Origin: Lumnitzera littorea
Taxonomy: Eukaryota > Streptophyta > Magnoliopsida > Myrtales > Combretaceae
DNA: 64,000 bases
Direction of reading: 5' to 3'
Assembly: GCA_024138015.1 (NCBI GenBank)
Contig: JAMXBB010000008.1
Location: forward strand, 2,984,511 to 3,048,510
The notes under the pieces were generated by a model, which was not told the origin of the DNA, did no database searches, and saw nothing but the letters and a program-made list of their open reading frames with translations. Below are positions 22,468 to 33,849 of the stretch, piece after piece; within the stretch, counting starts at the first letter, position 1; each line of letters begins with the position of its first letter. The position numbers and the translations under genes were made by a program.

Positions 22468-23694
22468 AAGTTCTTCCACATTGGACTTCTTTTCTTGAGA
22501 AAGAGGAGGTGGGAATGGTCTTTGAAATCCAGGTGGGCCAAAGTTAGTTTTTTGCTGGCTTTGGTTTTGATTTCCATATGAGAAATTGGGGTGATTCCTC
22601 CAACCTAAATTATAAGTGTTGTTGTAGGGGTTATTTTATTACTTGGATAGATTTCCTAGATAATCTACCTGTTCTAGTTGTTCTTGTGCTCCATACCCCT
22701 GCATACCAAAATCACTTACATCCGATTGCACTTGTTGAGGGCTAACAGAGAGTGCATCAATCTTCTTACTCAATAGGTCCACCTTGGCTACCAGAGCAGT
22801 GGTCAGGTCCACATCATAAATTCCCATAGCTTTTTACTTGGCTCTAGTGCTTTCCCACTAATAATTGTTCATCGCTATTCCTTCAATCAGGTTTTGTACT
22901 TGCTTAGATGTCTTTGTGTTCAAAGTAACTCATGCGGATGCATTAATCATCTGTCTCGTAGATAAATTGAAACCATTATAGAAGGTCTGAATCTGCATCC
23001 ATAGTTGGAGGCCATGATGTAGGCACCTCCTGAGCAAGTCCTTAAACCGCTCCCAAGTGTCATATAAAGTCTCCGCTTCCAATTGAGCAAAACAAGAAAT
23101 ATCATTTCGAAGTTTAGCAATCTTTGCAGGTGGGAAATACTTTTCCAAAAATTTCTCTACCAATTTATTCCAAGTTGTGATTGAATTTCGTGGTAGAGAG
23201 TTCAACCACTGTTTTGCTTTACCCCTCAAGGAAAAAGGAAATAGTCGCAGTTGGATGGCATCATCCGTGGCTCCGTTGATTTTAAATGTATCACAAATCT
23301 CTAGAAAGCTAGAGATGTGGGCATTAGGATCTTCATCTTGGAGACCGTCAAACTGAACATATTGTTGCATCATTTGTATGATGTTAGGTGCAATTTGGAA
23401 GTTATTAGCCGCGACAGTTAGCCTTGTGACACTAGAGTCAGCTCCAATAAGTGTAGGCCTTGAATAGTCGGACATGGTCCGATTTGCTTCATTCCTATTG
23501 TTAGCCATGTGTGGTGGATCTTCTTGCTCGATGAATTGAGTGTTGGCCTCTTCACCCTCTTCCTTAATCTCAACGATTGACTCGTCGTCTATGATAGTTA
23601 CAATTTGTTTAGGTCGCGATCTCAAATTTTGAAGGACAGTTCTCTTAATTTCAGGATCAAGTTCCACCAAATCTTCTGAGTTGCTTCGGGTCAT
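22468..23694 (-). pseudogene. Athila gag (capsid) with downstream remnants
   Basis: The main frame, 22930-23694, starts MTRSNSEDLVELDPEIKR and runs ~254 codons. It contains a Retrotrans_gag-type capsid core (ISSFLEICDTFKINGATDDA, LRLFPFSLRGKAKQWLNSLP, EKFLEKYFPPAKIAKLRNDI). A TGA ends it near 22930, and the same frame resumes with more stops to 22639 (KVDLLSKKIDALS). 22468-22638 is a Pro/Asn-rich tail. It would form virus-like particles; several stops make it inactive. Confidence 0.9.
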
Positions 23695-23822
23695 GCATTA
23701 CAAGGGCAAGAAATATAGAATCAATTGCAGCTCCAGGTATAAAAATAAACAATGAAAACAAAAGAAAAGAAAGAAAAAAATGGTCAAAGTAATAAAGCAA
23801 CTAGCGTTCTTAATATCGAAAA

Positions 23823-23840
23823 TCCTCGGCAACGGCGCCA
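23823..23840 (-). other. Athila primer-binding site (tRNA-Asp)
   Basis: The + strand reads TCCTCGGCAACGGCGCCA, matching the 3' end of plant tRNA-Asp including CCA, as I recall it, with one mismatch. It lies 6 bp from the 5' LTR border at 23847, as expected for minus-strand priming, and supports the - strand orientation. 23695-23822 is the short untranslated leader. Confidence 0.85.
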
Positions 23841-23846
23841 AAAACT

Positions 23847-25087
23847 TGATATCAGGCAAGTGCACCTATCAATTTTAACATAGCGAATCTGAGTCCGAGT
23901 TGATCTCTTAGAGATTTCAAGTACTAATATTAACCTTAACTCTATTATCTAACCGGAAAATTGTGATGAGTTGAATGAATTAAAAATATTGAAATTAACA
24001 AACTAAACTAATTATGAGATTTGATTAAGCAATTTAGAAAGCAATAAAACTAAGAACGACTTCAAGAATGTAATAACATATTTAGGAATTATTTCCTCTA
24101 GTGTTTAACATGTGACCGCTTAAAATATATTCAATTCAATTTCTATTACTTTTGACTGAAGGGATTTATAATTAAAGTTAATACCTTTCTCAAGCATATT
24201 AACCCTAATCCTAAATTACTTACCGGAATCTCTTCACTTAGTAATATAATTTAGAATCGCATTAATGTATAATGAATTCCCACACAAACAATCAACTTTT
24301 TGGAAGAAACATATATCTTATCTCTAAGTATACATGTAATTCTCTCCAATTATGTCAAGATCTCATTACACATATAATTTCTCAATCATCATGCATAATA
24401 TCATAAATTGATACTCTAGAAATATCAATTAACAATTAAATAACATAATTGAATCAAGAAAAGATAGAAACTTTATTGAAAATTATAAATCAACCCAAGA
24501 GTCACATGAAACCCTAGGTTCCATAATCCTAAATATAAGAATCTTAAACTATCATAATGAAACTAAAAACGAGTTCCAACAAAAGCAATAAATAAAACAT
24601 GAAAAAACCCCTTTTGTTGATGATAAATCTCTTCAATTTTTAAGTTAGGTGTTGCTTTCGCCTTTTTCTTTTCCTTCTCTTCAAGTCTCTTCTCTCTTGA
24701 ATGTCCAATCTCTTTTTCGAAACCTTAGTATGCCATTTTATAATGTATTGTAAGGTTTTCGTTTTCATCACCAGACACGGCCTGGGATACGGTCGTGTCC
24801 TAAGGTTATATAACTTTCTGACCTTGGCAAATTTTCCTAGATGGACACAGCCTGGGGACACGATTGTGTCATATATTGTGTAATTTCAAAACTTCATAAC
24901 TCATTCATTTGAACTCCAAATTGAGTGAAACTTGATTCTTTTTCTTCGTTTTCAATCCAAGAACTCGTTCAAACCTTGAAATAAAAAATTTACTCAATTA
25001 AGTATCAATTTCTTTAAAGAAAACAAAAAATGTAAGGAAAACACTATAAAATCATTATGTGAAATATGTTTAATATCAGAGTTATCA
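23847..25087 (-). repeat. Athila 5' LTR (right)
   Basis: 1241 bp, TGATATCAGG...GAGTTATCA, partner of 3861-5105. It contains the palindromic ACACGG/CGTGTCC motif near 24775-24870. A third, internally deleted relative lies at 34946-35548. Confidence 0.95.
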
Positions 25088-25092
25088 GTGGG

Positions 25093-25410
25093 GAGGAGGA
25101 AGCAAGCCTTGTGTTTCTTTAGGGAGAAAATAATGCGAGTGTTTATACTCTCTATTTTATTTATTTATTTTTTCAATCACTCATAGATCCTTTAAGAGCA
25201 TTTGAAAGTTTCGATACTATGTAGAATTTTTATAAAGGAAATGTATTTTGGATACTTGTATAAAACTTGCATATATAAGGATTTATTTATAAGCACCTCT
25301 TACATGGTTGGTAGTGATAAGTGATACCTTTGACAATTATTACACTTACCACAAGTATTAGAATTATTTCAACTAATACTTCTAGAATTATCAAACTAAC
25401 ACATCTAGTA
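25093..25410 (-). mobile_element. Possible Copia LTR fragment
   Basis: On the - strand the sequence near 25403 reads TGTTAGTTTGATAATTC, followed by TATAAATAA near 25290 and TATAAACACTC near 25150, resembling a Copia LTR start with its promoter. It may belong to the - strand Copia whose gag lies left of the Athila element, which would mean Athila inserted between that LTR and gag. This is inference. Confidence 0.35.
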
Positions 25411-25473
25411 ATATCTCCATTAAAACATCTAAAGAGTGTTTAGAAAATTCTCAAAAGTCTTAGCAGTTTAGTC

Positions 25474-25886
25474 ATGTTTCTACATGCGTTACAACAAAAG
25501 AAATCTAGCACAAACCCAGTAGAGATTCTTGAAGGAGCAACCTCAATCAAAGGCTTAAAGATCATCAATATTCTGACACAAAAATATGAGTTGATTAAGT
25601 TCCAATCAAGGGAACAAATTAAAGATCTCTTTGATAGACTTAATTCAATTATCAATGAACTCAAGACTCTTGATGTTAAATATAATAATCTTTGATAGAC
25701 TTAATTCAATTTATCAATGAACTTAGGACTCTTAATGTTAAATATAATAATGAAAATCTTGTAAGAAAAATTGTCAAGACACTACCAATTTCATGGGATG
25801 CGAAGGAAAACGAAACCTTAAAGATGGCACACAATAGCAAACAAAGTAAATCATATCAACATGCAAACAGAAATAAACTACTATGA
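25474..25886 (+). pseudogene. Copia gag (UBN2-like) fragment with internal duplication
   Basis: The + strand encodes SIKGLKIINILTQKYELIKF, then a DLFDRLNSIINELKTLDVKY stretch, then LVRKIVKTLPISWDAK, a pattern typical of plant Copia gag. About 61 bp (25629-25689) is repeated in tandem (25690-25751) with a few changes and shifts the frame. No protease or integrase follows. It is separate from the gag at 2688-3855, which is on the other strand. Confidence 0.75.
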
Positions 25887-25991
25887 TAATAGAGAAGATC
25901 ATTTGCTTCTTCGGTTCTCCATCATTGTGGCTCCTTTGTCTAATCATACCTAATCATTGATTATCGTGGTTCCACGTATTTGAGACATCAA

Positions 25992-27314
25992 TTATCTGGG
26001 ACCAGATAACTCCTCTGAAGGGAGTTCGGCAATGGAATCGACCATATACGAACCAATTTGTGCTTCTATATTAATTTCGTCGATCATTCTCGGGCTTAAT
26101 TCAGCACCTTCAAGAACTCGAACCACTTGAAGCATGCTCGGGCGTGCTTCCGGCTCAAACAGGGTGCATGCGAGACTTAGTTGGAGAGTTTTCTGCACAT
26201 CATCCTCCATAAAATTGCCTCGCAAACCAGGATCAAGAAGCTTATCCATCTTATTTTCCCACAAACAGCTCTTAAAGTAGTCGAAAAACATCAAACCTTC
26301 ATCATTCGCCAGACAATGAAGTTCATAAACATTTTGACCTGTAATGACTTCCAAGATCGTTACCCCAAAACTGTAAACATCGTTCTTCACCGTGCATTTC
26401 ATTGTAGCATTGTATTCAGGAGCCATGAATCCAAGTGTACCTACAACTACAGAGGTGGTAATATGTGTAGCGTACCCATACGCGGAACGGTTCATTGCCG
26501 TTACCCTTTCCATTGCAAACCTAAGAAAAGCATCCTTTTGCACTTCTGAGGATGAGACCCCTTGTTCTTTCTTGTCCAAAATCATAGCTATCCCGAAATC
26601 TCCAATACAGGCCTCAAGGTTCTCATCCAATAAGATGTTTGAGGCTTTAATGTCACGGTGGATTATCCCGCTTTCATGCAAGTGGCAAAGTCCTCGAGCT
26701 GCTTCAAGTAGAATTCTTTTCCTGGTTGGCCAATCGAGGTGCGCTTTTGAATTAGGTTCTCTTATACGAGAACCTAAATCCCCATTAATTTTGAAAGGGT
26801 ACACAAGGATATTTTCTTTAGGCTTTTTCGACACACAGACTCCAATTAGAGGAATCAAATTTCGGTGCTTCATCACTGTGCTGCCTATTTCAATTTCTGC
26901 CTCAAGTTGTAACGTTTGATTAGGAGAAGCATCGGCTTTAGATCTCTTTATTGCCACAAAAGAGCCATCAGATAAGAGTGCTTTGTACACCTTTCCGAAT
27001 CCACCTCTGCCCACGACGAACTTATCACTGAAGTTGCGTGTAGCTGCTTGTAGTTCCTTAAGAGTAAAGGTTCTAAGTTTGGATTTTGAAATGGCATTCG
27101 CAAGGTCGAGGGGGTTGCTTGGCCTTTCACACCCAGATCTAATGATTGCTGGGGGGACGGCCAAGAGATTGGAAGTAGAAGCAAGAACACCGGTGACTAT
27201 TGTCTTGGTGAAGGTACAATCACATGGTGTGGTCGATGAAGATGTAGAGGAATCAGGTTCAGCAAAGTTAGGGGGATCTTCTGTGAGATCCACGGTGCGA
27301 TAGTAAAACACCAT
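25992..27314 (-). CDS. SERK-like protein kinase, intronless, lacking the LRR ectodomain
   Basis: A 440-codon uninterrupted frame. From about residue 82 it is a Ser/Thr kinase most like the SERK (LRR-RLK subfamily II) group: RTFTLKELQAATRNFSDKF, glycine loop GRGGFGKVY, VAIK lysine, catalytic HRDIKASN, DFG (IGDFGIA), APE (FMAPEY), and a C-terminus SEELSGPR like the SERK tail. All core catalytic residues are present. Two oddities stand out. The segment between DFG and APE is about 35 residues longer than in SERKs, as I recall them. Residues ~38-58 look like a degraded transmembrane segment, with no LRRs or signal peptide before it. SERK genes normally have introns through this region, so this looks like a truncated retrocopy or a diverged single-exon paralogue. 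Expression is unknown. The antisense frames inside are shadows. Confidence 0.8.
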   Translation of the reverse strand: MVFYYRTVDLTEDPPNFAEPDSSTSSSTTPCDCTFTKTIVTGVLASTSNLLAVPPAIIRSGCERPSNPLDLANAISKSKLRTFTLKELQAATRNFSDKFVVGRGGFGKVYKALLSDGSFVAIKRSKADASPNQTLQLEAEIEIGSTVMKHRNLIPLIGVCVSKKPKENILVYPFKINGDLGSRIREPNSKAHLDWPTRKRILLEAARGLCHLHESGIIHRDIKASNILLDENLEACIGDFGIAMILDKKEQGVSSSEVQKDAFLRFAMERVTAMNRSAYGYATHITTSVVVGTLGFMAPEYNATMKCTVKNDVYSFGVTILEVITGQNVYELHCLANDEGLMFFDYFKSCLWENKMDKLLDPGLRGNFMEDDVQKTLQLSLACTLFEPEARPSMLQVVRVLEGAELSPRMIDEINIEAQIGSYMVDSIAELPSEELSGPR

Positions 27315-28565
27315 CTTCGCAATTCCTCAATGGCGAAGAAGACTAAAAATGTTTAGCTTTTTCCTCGACGTCCGATGATTCTCGTTTTAGTGAAGTCGAG
27401 ATTAAGCATGTCTATGGATTTCTTAGTGGTGTATTTGTGGAAATTTGCGACGTGTAATGAAGGTGCCGAAGGACCTCTAGGTAAAAGTCGGAGAATCGTC
27501 ACACTTCCAGCCAAGAAGTCCCCACGCGGTCACAAACTTGTGTTCACATTCACCTGTATCTCACGGTTTATTTAATATCTATTAAATTTAAATAGTTAAT
27601 ACTTAAATTTAATAAATATTAAATTAATAATATAAGTCTTATAAATATGACGGAATTTTAACAAAATATGAACTTTTAATTCATTGACACATATAAAAAT
27701 ATGGTAAATGGGTCTGTTTCTATCGTAAAAACTCGACTATTAACTGATGTTTGACTAATCCTAAGAAGATACCTACTTTGTATAAGAGAATTTTGGATGA
27801 TAACACTCATACAATTGGTGCCATTAAGACGTGCAATTGAGTTTGATCTTGTGATCGAATGGAGGGTTCCAAACCCATACTCGATTCCATGTGAAATCAA
27901 AAGCTAAAAACCAAATTTCATGTTAGATTGGTTTTTGAATTTCATGCTCAAACTACACTCCAAGTTGTATGCATTAAGCTTGTACTCCATTTGAGTTAAG
28001 CTTGGGTATACAATTTGTAATTAAAAATATATATGAAATCTAATTAAATTAATGATAACCTAAATCCAGTAAACAATTAATTTTGACCGGAATTCAATCA
28101 AACTCACAAACTTATTGAGTCTACTTCATGTACTTATAATTAATTCTATAATTTACTCAAATAGCTCAGTTTAGAGTCTAACTTGACTATAACAGGATTG
28201 GACTAAAGGAAAATTAAATCTCCAAAATAGATGTGATTTTTTATATTATTGCTACTTTTTCTATACTAACCCCAATACACTCATTAGTAAGTACTTTCAC
28301 GGAAGGGAGTAACATGGAAATGTAATTCAATGACGAGGTCATCATTTCAAAAGTCAACTAACTTTTTTCCTTAACTTTGGCGTTTCATTATTACACGGCC
28401 GAATCTAGCTATTGATAAGATAAAGTGACTGGCAAAACGAAATAACAATACTGACCATATGTGGAATGTTGTGTCATCTTATGGCTCATATGGAGAAATT
28501 TACCTATTAAACATCAAAATTAAAAAAAATTATATAAATATAAATTAGATAAAAAAAACCAAATA
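27315..28565. other. AT-rich intergenic DNA
   Basis: Upstream of the kinase. I see no LRR-coding exon here that would extend the kinase gene, and no recognisable transposon. Confidence 0.4.
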
Positions 28566-28569
28566 AAAA

Positions 28570-28825
28570 ATATCAAATTTATTTTGCATCTATTGTATCT
28601 TAAAGATATAATATTATTATTTATACGTATTTCATATTTTAAAGATACAATATTAATATAATTACATTAATATCGTATTTTTAAGATATAAGATAAATAC
28701 AATAATACTAATATCGCATCTCATAATTGTAATAGTGCCTTGTTTTCGAAATGCGATATTAGTACTATTGTATATATCTAGCATCTTAAAGATGCGATAT
28801 TAATACATATAATAGTACTATACTT
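28570..28825. repeat. Array of short palindromes (ATCTTAAAGAT ... CGATATTA)
   Basis: Several degenerate, inverted copies of a motif like GCATCTTAAAGATGCGATATTA occur near 28580, 28635, 28675, 28750 and 28785. The best copy, AGCATCTTAAAGATGCG (~28777-28793), is a near-perfect palindrome. Function unknown. Confidence 0.6.
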
Positions 28826-31800
28826 ATAGTCACTATGTAAATTTGTAACAATAAAGAAAACCTTTTTAACAAGTGAATTTTAGCAATAATTTTCTAACGA
28901 TCTTCAATGATATACTTATCTTCCAATCCTCCTTAAATCGATGCCTACTACGATTTCACTTATTGATCTAGAGAGATATCCTTTATCATGATCCAAATAG
29001 TATTATCGTCATGATGGATGTCGTGTATCATACAAAAGGTTTACAATTAACCCCCTGATTATAGGCTTTCTATACGACGCACTCTCCTCTAAGTTACCAT
29101 CAATCATGTAGACAAATAATATCAAAGCACCGTAATTATCTTTACTAAATTACTAAATATACTATTAATTTAAAAGTGTGGGACATAATGCTCCAACACA
29201 AAAGTATAGAAATACATACTTAACTAACCACAGATAGTTTAACTATCGAATAATAACAAAAGATATCATAAATCCTATCCAAAACTAAAAGTTCCTTCTT
29301 TTGCTCCACATATCATACAGTCCTGTCCCAATGCGAGACTAACCTCGAGCATTCTATGGCTTGGCTTGGTGAAGCGGTGTTTGTACATCAAAAGAAAATT
29401 ATAAAGGTATAAGCTTACCCTTAGCGAGATAATCCCTCTGTAATGTTACATAACAATTTATATTTATGAACAATTATATAAATGCATAGACAATCAGAAC
29501 AATAAATAATATATGCAGTGGCATAGTAATTGTATGCAACTTAGAATTACGTCCTTTATAGTCGAGGTTGAAAATTATTAACCGACATAAACCGATATAA
29601 ACCAATAACCAGGTTCTAGCACTGGTGTTTTCATACAACTTGCACCTATGTGCTCAAACCAGTTTATATATATATATATTTGTATATAAATAAATAATTA
29701 CACTTTACTTTAATAAAGAACATGATTTCCTCAAAATTCCGAGGTCTAATTGTATGGTGGCCCCCACAGTCCACATCACATGCCCTAAGCAGAAGTCATA
29801 AGATACGATCTTTAGCTAAACAGTTAGCGTCCCTTGACACCTAGTAAGCTTGTAAGCTAGGATACGATGTCAACAATAATATATGGTATATCCTTTGCCT
29901 AATCTAATCCCTTCAAGAGCCTTCACTTTCGTGAGTCCCTTCTTATTTTCTACGTGAGGTGGCAGTTGGTATAATTATGATGCGAAAATGTATAATGCAT
30001 GACTCATTTAAGCTCTTAGTCAAACAATTATTTATACTGATTTATTATGTGATCAAGCAAATTCTATTCCATCACAATAGTACAAATCCAATATCACAAT
30101 AAGTTCCACTTATTATCCTATTATCAAATCGTAGAGTCTAATCATATAACCACACATATGCATTTCTCATGTCCCATATGCATTCAAGTTTGAATAATAA
30201 TTTAGTATTACTATACTATAAACAAAATTAAGCATGACGTCATCAGGAGTCACTTACTCAGCCATGGTTGATTAGTCATAGTAGTCTGGAGGTAGGTCGT
30301 CACCAAAAGTAGGATCCCTTGAATATCGTAAAGACGATATTATGAGAATTAGTATGTAACAAAATGTTAACCTAATGCTCTTTAAGTTATACTCTTAACT
30401 TAGTCTTAAACTTCTTCCGGTTATACTAAATCTTCAATCGCATATAATTTTCTTATTTTAAATCCTATTTTTATGATCTTATAGTCAATTTCTATCGTTT
30501 TTTAGTATACTTTCACATGGTATGGTCAAATTTAAGAGGTAGGGCTTGCAGCTTTGTCTACTGGTCAAAACAGTAGCATCCCTTAGGTTTTAGTCTTCTT
30601 TTAGGCTTTTTATTACTTTGTGAAATATTTTAGGCTAGGGCTTAGAACTTTATTTTAAGGCTTAATACTTCTTTTAAGGTTAGATTTTCATCCATTTTTT
30701 ATGGCCTTATTACTAACTTACTTTTCATGGATTTCTAAGTGAGCTATGTCATTAAAATGCGCTTGTTTCATGTATTAGTCAATACCTATCACTTTGTTGG
30801 CCTGGGGGGGTGGTATAAAGTAGACTTATTATAGATCTTATAACATCTTTTTCTTGGTTTGGAAGTGTTGGTCAAAAATTTTCGTGAGGCCCAATCAAGA
30901 GTTTTGGGCCTAATTTTGAGTTTTAGGCATTTAATACTTATCTTACTAGCCTTGGTGAGTCTTTTCACTTTTTTCACTTTATTTTTAAGTATGTTTAAGT
31001 GGATTAAACATATTTTATAGATCTAGTTGGTTGTCTTTCTTGGGCTCTTAAACTCATTTTTCCATGTTATCACTTGTTTCTTAAGCTTATGTGCTAACTA
31101 AGGCTTTATGTGTACTTACACCCTAACTACTACTTGTTTTAATCCTTGTAAGTGGATTGTTTTATCATAACATCAAGTGGAAAATATAGAACTCCACATC
31201 CTCTTAGGCGTAAGTCTTTGGTTAAGCTTCTAAGTGATGCTTTTTCTTTACTAATACTTCATATGTTGGTTTTTCTTTTACCAAAAGCTACTTTAAGACA
31301 TATGAAACTTAAGATAAGTAAAAATAACACCTAGATATGCTTCAAATGTGCCATATCTAGCATGTTCTAAAATGTTTATGCACTTGGTCTCATGATTTTC
31401 TTAAGTCATAAGGTCTTATTCTAGGTAATAGATAAGTATATGATGAGAAAATTAAATCTAGTCTACTCACATCCTAACATTCATGTGAAAGATTCAAGAG
31501 CCTAACACTTAACATAGCTTAACTAAAATAATATCTAAAGTACATAAAAACTTTTATATAAACAAGAATGATCTCATAGGCATGGTGTTTTAAAGATACT
31601 TATGTTTTGAGGCTTACTTCTCTAAGTGAAGTGGATGGTGGATTTTGTCCTTTAAGTGTCTTTCTTAGCTCCTTGTTTGTCCTTTCCTTTTTGTGTGCTC
31701 TATGAATCCTCAAAATCTAGGTTCTTGAGAGTGGTTTGATGCTCTAAAGTTTCCTTAAATGGGTTGCACAAGATTTTCGAAAGTAGCCTTTTCAAGTGGA

Positions 31801-33412
31801 CTAAAGTAGAGGTGATAAAAACAAGCTTTTGTGCCATGAGTGGTGTGCTTGTGGAGGCGATGATGGGGATGGAAGTGGGGTATTCCTTCCTTTTTGTTTT
31901 TAAGCCAAGAGTGTTTGGAAAAGTGAGAGAAGCTGAGAGTAAATGAGGGTTGGATGGTTAGTGGTAATGTGTTCAAATGCATCCATCATATGATCCTTTT
32001 TGTGCTTCTTAGTGAGTGCAAGAGTTGGATAATTAATGATTAAATGATGTAAGCTTGTTGGGATAAACAGTAGATATGATGAAACAAGTGAAGGAGTGTT
32101 AGATTGATAAGGAATGGCATGCCTCTCCTCCCTTCTCCAACTGGCATAGCCTCTTGTCCTTGTAGCATGGCCATAGTCATGGCCAATCAATTTTACTTTA
32201 ATATTTTACTTTATGTGATTAGTTGAACCTTTAATCTATAGGTAGTATAACTTATATGGAGAGAAGGGGATTGTCTTATCTTGAATCTATAGGAAGTTAT
32301 AATGTGATAAGTCAATCTAATTCTCACTATTGAGAGTAGAGTTAGTCTTAGTGAAGTTTGAGTTTTTGATTGATCTCTTAGGGTCTCAATTGTCTTAAGT
32401 ATCTTTAGCTCTTCCTAAGGTTTCGGGTTTTGGTGACTTAAAGTTCATTACCTCCATATTAGGGCTTTTAGTCATCTAAGCCAAGAATTCACCTTAGTTA
32501 GGGTTTAGGATTACTTATAGGGGTTTATTTTTTTTTATCGACTTTAAAACCTTTGATTGAATTACCGTTATGAAATAACTAGGTTCGACTTTTAAATATA
32601 AACTTAATTCTTAGTTTAATCGATCCTTGAGAATGATCAAAGAGTACTTTCGGTTACTTAAATGTCACATAAAGTAGTAAGGTTTACATCCTTAGTTTAA
32701 AGAGGCAATTAGTGAAGTTCAGAGTTTGCTAAAGGTTTCAATATAATAGAGAAAAAGAATATAGGAGAATGTTTTGCAAGATGGGTTTCTAAAGTATAGA
32801 GGGAAAAATTATGTAAAAGTTAAAGAGTATCCTTGACACTTAAATCTGATAGTTGCTAAAGAGTATCTGATTCACTAAATCTGATAAAAACCTTATATAA
32901 TAATTGGGTGAAGGGATGGGTTTTGAAACATGATTCAAAACCATATAGGGTTTAAGAATAGGTTTTTGGATTATAAAAAAAAACCTTGAGACCTAACCGG
33001 TGAAAAAAATATATATTAGTAAAAATATTTACTTTTAACTTACATACTGTGCATGACTTATTCAAGTTCTATACTGTATAACATATTTGATACTTAATTT
33101 TTATTATTATATAAGTCAGTAAATGTAAACCTAATTTTACTTAACTTCTTTCTACTCTATTTTCTTTTTTGTCCCATTTGAACCTTATGAAAACTAGCCT
33201 CTATAGAGTCCTTTGAATTATATAAAAACATACCCCTATAAGGTTATTGACCTGATAAGGTCAGGTTTTCTGAATGGAGGTAAACTCTATAGGATTTTTA
33301 TAAGGTTTTGGAAAACGCCATACTCTATAGGGGTAGATTTTAGTTTTGTAAAACTTGCCTCAAACCAACCTTAGTTGCATCTCTAAATAATAATAAAGTT
33401 CTCATTAAAAAT
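28826..33412. other. AT-rich intergenic DNA without a supportable gene
   Basis: A short TA repeat lies near 29667-29680. Stretches at 29280-30360, for example an AGTCACTTACTCAGCC block at about 30250, faintly resemble parts of long Gypsy LTRs, but no termini were found. 30500-32600 has no coherent reading frame. Frames of 60-100 codons here look random. Confidence 0.4.
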
Positions 33413-33640
33413 AAGGAAAAATACAAAAAAGTCCCTAACGTTTACCTATATGTACGAATCAGTCTTTAACATTTTATTTAGTCCATTTTGGTCTTTAATG
33501 TTTTAATAAATTTACGAAAAAGTTTCTCCGTTAGTTTTTTTGTTATGTGTGGACATATTAAGGACTAAAATGAACTAAATGAAAAGTTAAGGACTGATTC
33601 ATATATACAGGTAAACGTTAGAGATTTTTTCATCCCCTAA
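33413..33640. mobile_element. Hairpin MITE
   Basis: Long imperfect terminal inverted repeats of about 75-80 bp. The left arm, about 33413-33502, includes TCCCTAACGTTTACC and CAGTCTTTAAC. The right arm, about 33561-33637, includes GTTAAGGACTGATTC and GGTAAACGTTAGAGA, which mirror it. No coding capacity. I could not define the target duplication, so the superfamily is open. Confidence 0.75.
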
Positions 33641-33750
33641 AATCACTACTACTAAAAAGGATGTGGGGGACTCTTTTCATCCCCTAAAATCACTTATGGT
33701 GGGTTTAACAATAGGAAAAGATTTAACAATAGGAAAAGATTTAACAATAG
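33630..33750. repeat. Short direct repeats
   Basis: TCATCCCCTAAAATCACT occurs at about 33631 and again about 48 bp later. It is followed by 2.6 units of TTTAACAATAGGAAAAGA (33704-33750). The 60-codon frame here (LTIGKDLTIGKDLTI) is a by-product of the second repeat. Confidence 0.8.
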
Positions 33751-33849
33751 TTGTTTCCTTAAATTCGACAACATATCCTAGAAACTCCAGGCATTCCATC
33801 TCAAGCACCATTTCTCCTACAAAAGAATTCATAATAAGAAAATAAAGAG

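Larger units (their letters stand above)
3861..25087 (-). mobile_element. Athila-lineage Ty3/Gypsy LTR retrotransposon with three nested solo LTRs
   Basis: Two LTRs (3861-5105 and 23847-25087) start TGATATCAGG and end GAGTTATCA on the + strand. They are flanked by ATGGG (3856-3860) and GTGGG (25088-25092), a 4/5 match consistent with a decayed target duplication. Coding order on the - strand is gag, protease, RT, RNase H, integrase, then an Athila ORF-1-like gene, with a tRNA-Asp primer-binding site beside the right LTR and a purine-rich tract beside the left LTR. Length is 21.2 kb, or about 11.9 kb after removing the three inserted LTRs (7228-10743, 15532-18463, 19548-22467), normal for Athila. 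All coding parts carry stops or frameshifts, so it is inactive. Confidence 0.93.

Noticed and set aside
26181..27303. Plus-strand frames of 106-175 codons inside the kinase gene
   Set aside because: Antisense shadows of the SERK-like kinase, without recognisable domains.
31900..32190. Small His-rich proteins in 31.7-32.2 kb
   Set aside because: Low-complexity frames in AT-rich DNA, with no domain, no conserved partner and no promoter evidence.
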